From Cristatella mucedo (taxonomy: Eukaryota > Bryozoa > Phylactolaemata > Cristatellidae), in assembly GCA_009760855.2 (NCBI GenBank), contig WPIO01000005.1:8094001-8158000 (forward strand): a stretch of 64,000 bases of DNA, read 5' to 3'. The notes beneath the pieces are model-generated. The model was given only the letters and a program-made list of their open reading frames with translations. It ran no database searches and was not told the DNA's origin. The position numbers and the translations under genes were made by a program. Positions 59,121 through 64,000 of the stretch are shown here, piece after piece. Position 1 is the first letter of the stretch. Each line of letters starts with the position of its first letter.

Positions 59121-59469
59121 AATATAGCTCTATTGACTGTCTTTGCTATGTCTGACGGTCTGCTTGGGGACCACAACAACTGAAGTCGCACGGCCTTGCC
59201 TAATTTTCTTTTCAAATATATATCCAATGACTGCAGTCAGTTAATTGAATTTTGACGATCTTATGCTTACTAGCAAACGAAGGTGGCCTTCCAGAGTCCG
59301 GGACCGGGATTCCCTCGAGATCTGTCTTCGGAAACAATTTTATACAGATTAGGAATGATCTGATCACATGACATTGTTAACCTTGAACTTTACTATACTA
59401 ATTGAGATACGGATGGTTTTAAAACCCTCGATGCTGGACACAAAGCAAATAAGTATAAGGATATCCTGT

Positions 59470-59675
59470 AGCTTAAAACGCACCTGTTTGTTGCAGCGTT
59501 TGGTGGGTCTTTGTGATTTGTCCATCGTGTGCCTATACCTGCTACACTGCCTGCCGCTCGCGGATGTTACCACCGATCATGTAGTAATAGTTTGTATACA
59601 GCATCTTTAAAGTGCCCAGAAAGAGATTCAGTTATCTGAGGGTCTTATACAATTGTATTATTATTATTATTATTA
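59470..59675 (+). mobile_element. LINE tail fragment
   Basis: gtttgttgcagcgtttggtg to ttaaagtgcccagaaagaga and ttattattattattatta. Confidence 0.65.
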
Positions 59676-59679
59676 GTTG

Positions 59680-61615
59680 CTTGAATTTTCACGTCATGAG
59701 ACCTCTCAAATCTCACTATCAGAATCTATTCTAATTTTAAATGAATCAGTAATTGTCTGTCCTCTTTTAAAAGTATATATTCTACTGAGATGGAATTTGT
59801 AGTGCATTTCTCTGTGGCTATGACACAATTGCAAGCATGTGTTTTCGTGCTCTGGTGTCCACTAAAGCCTTATACAAAGAGATTTTCATTGGCTTCAAGC
59901 AAAGGCATAGCCTTATTTGGCATACATAGAAAGGGCGCTGTGCTTATTTTGATCTACTACTGGAGCCATAGTTCAAGCTTTTTCCTTCATCCATGACTTG
60001 GGGAGATTCTCACTTTCTCTAGTTACTCCTCTTGGTCGTCTTTCAGTTTATAGTCACAAACCTTGTGATATTCCATTCTCAGTCATCCAAGATGGTGAAG
60101 GGAGCCGTTCAATTTCTTTTCTAATCTATTAGCGTCCATCCCACATCTGATACTCACTGGTAGCTCTTTGGATATTTTTTGATAGATGCCCTGACATTTG
60201 AAGCGAGCCAAAAGTCTACCCGTTCTTCACACTATCGGTTTCTCACATGTGAATCATGCTTAATGCACGATTCGTGCAATTTCGCATGCTGTATCACTTA
60301 TCGGTTTATATGAGTATGCTTAATTTCTGGCCTACTTGACTTGTTCGGTGAATGAAAATCTCTTAAGCCTTGTATTCGCACGACTCATCTGTCGTCGGCG
60401 CCCTTCTCGAAAAATCCTGCAGCGAGTGAATCTGCAGGAAAGATGGGTCTTAGATTGCAGGCTTTACTCTCCGGTAACGTAAAAGGATGGTAAATGTCGG
60501 CTAATTCAGCAGCCTCACTTGCAGTCTTCGGATGAAGAGAATACAGCTAAGTTTATATTTTTAAATTGTACTTGACCAAATCGTCCAAATTTATCCAATG
60601 GTCGTGATGTTGTCTAATGGTAAGGGCCGAATTTCTCGATAATCTTGCTTGCTGACAGGATGGTCATAAAATGATGGAATATAGAAGCTTAGCTCAACAG
60701 GCAGGTAGTACATAGTAGCCACAACCCATAGACATGAGCAACACTAGTTTCGATGGTTAAAAAGACCCAGGGGCGAAATAAAATAATACCTAACTTCATA
60801 GCGATACTGGTGGGCTGCGATTCTTTTAGCAGACGGTGCTTTTATATTGGCGGATTTCAGACAATACAGTAATAAGTTAAGATAAATATAAATAAATATA
60901 AAAAATTAAATTAAAATAATACAACCTTACTCACTGAAGAATATTCAGTAATGTGCTCCCAAAATTTAGACTGGCATTCCAAGTAAAGCTACATATTGTA
61001 CATTAACAACCTGTACCCTTGCACAGTCGCACAGCCCCCTTAGACGTAATAGCTGCACAGCATGACTTTTACAAATGTAAAGCGATAACGTAGACTCTGT
61101 CTCTAATAGACAAGCGATGCATGCCCTCGGCAATGTTAGCACGACTATGAATACATCACGGACAGCCCAGCGGGTTTTAAAGCACTAGTGCAATATTGGC
61201 AATGGTGACAGTTGGTACGCCCTATTGCAACAATTGCTAATGCAACATAGAGATAAGGGTTTTACCTTGTCATCCAGAAGGCTGAGACTTATCTCCAGTT
61301 AGAAAGTATCCCAATAGAGGCGGAATTGCAAAGATAGTATCTTGCTTCAGCTCGGTCGAACGTCAAGCTCGTGCACATATGCTAAGAGATGTGAAAAATC
61401 CCAAGATACCTAAGGGATTTAATAATAAAATCGCCCAATCTTTATTCATAATAATGTACTTGATAATTCATGACCTATTTTTCTCAATTTATTGGTTATG
61501 CGATAATCGGACCCTGTAACTAACCTGAAATACAGCGAGACTATTCATATTAATACATTTATAAATAAGCCTTTCTAATAAGATATCTTTGATGTCAACA
61601 GCTAACAGTCATATA
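59680..61615. other. AT-rich intergenic stretch
   Basis: No gene is visible. The only familiar item is a weak SINE-B-like trace near 60490 (gtcggctaattcagcagcct). Confidence 0.45.
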
Positions 61616-61619
61616 CTGA

Positions 61620-61995
61620 GCCTTTGAGGTATGGGGTAGGCCAGGGATTTGTTCTACATCTACTGTTTTCGTAAATTTATATTTGTTGTCTTGCCGACCT
61701 GATCGGTGGGCTGAATTTAGGCTTTAATTTCTGTGACAATAATACGCTATCTTTTAATCTTTCCGTGCCTAACAGCATCTTCAAGTCCTCATCTTCCACA
61801 CCCTGACTGTGCAATAGCAAGCCCGGAGTTGGTGCAAAACTCGGCAGCTATGCTTGTCTATGGGGAACATTGTGAGAAACCTACACTGGTTCCCCAACTA
61901 GCAGGGTATCGACTTCAGGATATTCCCACTAACTTTTATGTTCAGTCATTCTCTTGCTCCGCCTTGCCTTTCTGCAGTATTTAGTCTCCATGCTT
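61620..61995 (+). mobile_element. Decayed LINE fragment
   Basis: tgaggtatggggtaggccag and gggctgaatttaggctttaa correspond to the GVPQG and LGLNFYADD region with frameshifts. 61800-61990 recalls the C-terminal part. Confidence 0.5.
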
Positions 61996-62034
61996 CAGTC
62001 TGATCTAATTTCGATTCTGTGTGCAAGAAATTAA

Positions 62035-64000
62035 CCTTTCCTCATTATGGGCGATTTCAACGTTCATTTTGATAACTTATCTGACGCCTTCAGCACTGAA
62101 TTTCGTGCATTGACTGACTCATTATCTCTCGTGGCTCATGTGCATGGCCCTACTCACATCAAGGGTCACACACTCAACCAAATGTTTTCATGCAACTGCA
62201 CTTTGTCATCACCCATTAATACCAAATCCTGCTTATCTAACCATTTGCAAATCTCATTCAGTCTACAATGTGTGCTCTCCTCCACCTCATCTAAGATCAC
62301 CTCTCAATCGCGAAAGCCTCAAGACCCTTGACACTGTCCGTGCGAGAATATCTGCCTTGCAGCTTCTGCTCAATCCCCCTTCCGACCTGTCATCGTTGGT
62401 AGATTGCTAAAACACGGCACCAGCTGACATGCTCGACGGGTTTGCACCTCTGACTAAGCACTCTGTGCACGCTCGCCCAGGCGGCCTCTGGTTTACTACA
62501 TACATTAAACTAGCTAGGTCTACTAAGCACAAGCCTGAAAAAGCATACAAAAGATCATCACTGACTATCTATCGACAAGCATAGGAGGACAACTGTAGAT
62601 CGTTCCAATCGATTCTAGCGAAGGCCAAGTATATCAAACATTGTTGAATCCCAGATGCACAATCCAAAAAACCTGATGCGGACGATCAACCATCTCCTTA
62701 ACTGCTCCCAGGTTAGCTCCTTACCAAATGATCCCTGTGATGATCTAGTGGATCGCTTCTCTAACTTCTTTGTCAAGAAGATACACCAGATCAGAGAGTC
62801 CATCCCTAAGATGGCAGCATCCCCTTGGAATGCTGTCCCTCAATTCCATGTACCAGCTCAATGTTAACATTGAAGCAGGTCACCAGTGATCTCGTCCTGA
62901 AGTTCATATCCCATTCAAAGAAGACAACTAGTCCTTTGGACCCTCATCCACTGTCCTGCTTCTACGATGCATTGATGTGCTGCTGCCATGCATAAATAAC
63001 ATTCTAAATAGTCATTAGCCGCAGGTCATGTCCCAGCACTTTTCAAAAAGCTTGTAGTTAGGCTACTACTCAAGAAAGCAATACTAGACCAAGAGAACTT
63101 GAGCAACTTCCGCCCAGTCTCCCTTCAAGCATTCCTATGAAAGACACTGGAACGAGTCGTGGCAGACCAGCTGAACTCATATCTTGAAACTTCAAACCTT
63201 GCTAGTAAGTTCCAGTCTGGCTTTAGAGCTAATCACACCACAGAGTCAGCACTGCATCAGGTGTACAACGACCTACTTTGGAATGCAGACATAGGTAGAG
63301 TATCTTTGCTTGTTTTGCTCGATCTTTCGGCAGCTTTTGATACTATCGACCACCAAATCCTTCTGGAGTGCCTCTCATCTCGCCTGGGCATCACTGGCAC
63401 TGCATTCCAATGGTTCAAGTCATATCTCAGTGAGAGACTCCATAATGTTGATGTGAATGGACAAATATAATCTGTAGAACCCCTGAAATGTAGGGTATGT
63501 CAGGGCTCTGTGCTTGGTCCAGTTCTTTTCACGGTTTATACTTTCCCTCTTGCCGATGCCAAGCACAATCTAGGCTTTCACTTTTATGCGGATGACATTC
63601 AGTTGTATCTTTGCTTTGATCCCTCCCAGCATTTGAGCACATCAAATTTTCTCAACTCCCTTGCTGCACGTAATGATGACATCCACACATTGATAGCAGC
63701 AAATTTTCTTAAATTGAATGGCGATAAAACCAAACCTACTAATTATGAATAAATCAAGTGTGATTCAGAAATTGGAAAGGCTAACGCTCAAAATCGGCTC
63801 ATGCAGCATATCTACTGTTGAAGCTGCACGAAATCTAGATGTCATGTTCCAAAATGACCTTTAGTTAGACGATCACTTTAGCTCCACAGTCAAGTCTACC
63901 CTACTTTCAGCTACATAGCATTGCTAAAATTCGGGCTTGTTTAGACAGGGATAAAAATCCAAGTTGGACCATGCATTTGTGACATCCCGTCTTGTCTGCT
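62035..64000 (+). mobile_element. LINE (L2/CR1-like) with endonuclease and reverse transcriptase remnants, runs off the window
   Basis: The longest LINE copy. 62047-62331 has MGDFNVHFDNLSDAFSTEFR, an apurinic-endonuclease-type GDFN motif. 63159-63470 has the RT fingers and palm (FRANHTTESALHQVYNDLLW, LDLSAAFDTIDHQILLE, QWFKSYLSER). 63510-63752 has [10 protein letters not shown] and [12 protein letters not shown] with the catalytic Asp pair. Several stops and frameshifts (for example after SLQAFL and at 63470) make it inactive. It continues beyond base 64000. Confidence 0.85.

Overview
This is a repeat-rich stretch of an animal nuclear genome. Genes are split by GT-AG introns. Short protein exons sit in a background of non-LTR retrotransposon (LINE) debris, tRNA-headed SINEs and very long simple repeats. 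The coding content (an ESCRT-I subunit, a long BET bromodomain protein and a mitochondrial release factor) is metazoan. The repeat types suggest an invertebrate, but the sequence alone does not let me name the phylum.

Layout. Positions 2102-2845 (minus) hold the first coding exon of a mitochondrial class-I peptide release factor (MTRF1L/MTRF1 type). The rest of that gene lies beyond the left edge. Positions 8840-9271 (plus) hold a small single-exon gene of unknown function in a CpG-rich island, with a poly(A) signal. Positions 16392-31511 (plus) hold a complete nine-exon MVB12 gene (314 residues: MABP domain, proline/glutamine-rich linker, C-terminal UMA domain), whose introns are full of GT, GA and CT arrays, LINEs and SINEs. 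Positions 45971-56581 (minus) hold a complete BET gene rebuilt here as sixteen coding exons (about 1148 residues). It has two bromodomains, an ET domain, a Ser/Asp-rich tract and, in a separate 66-nt final exon, a P-TEFb-interacting C-terminus of the BRD4-long / Fs(1)h-long kind. Exon phases agree across every junction of both spliced genes.

The rest is mostly repeats. One LINE clade (L2/CR1-like, YADD reverse transcriptase, 3' tail with 'aaagcgcctagaaagagattgagttc' type sequence followed by ATT repeats) recurs at least fifteen times on both strands, mostly as 5'-truncated copies. The longest runs from about 62.0 kb off the right edge. A second LINE family with an ATTAC-repeat tail has two close copies. 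Two tRNA-derived SINE families (called SINE-A and SINE-B here) are scattered throughout, and some are nested inside LINE copies. SINE-A ends in a tail resembling the LINE tail, as expected if it borrows that LINE's machinery.

The most notable non-coding items are a short hAT transposon in a BET intron that closely resembles the SPIN ('Space Invader') family known for horizontal transfer, a U2 snRNA-like 5' region at 44 kb, a TATA/octamer/CRE-like promoter cluster at 44.85-44.95 kb, and several perfect inverted repeats. I did not find a convincing new multi-gene system.
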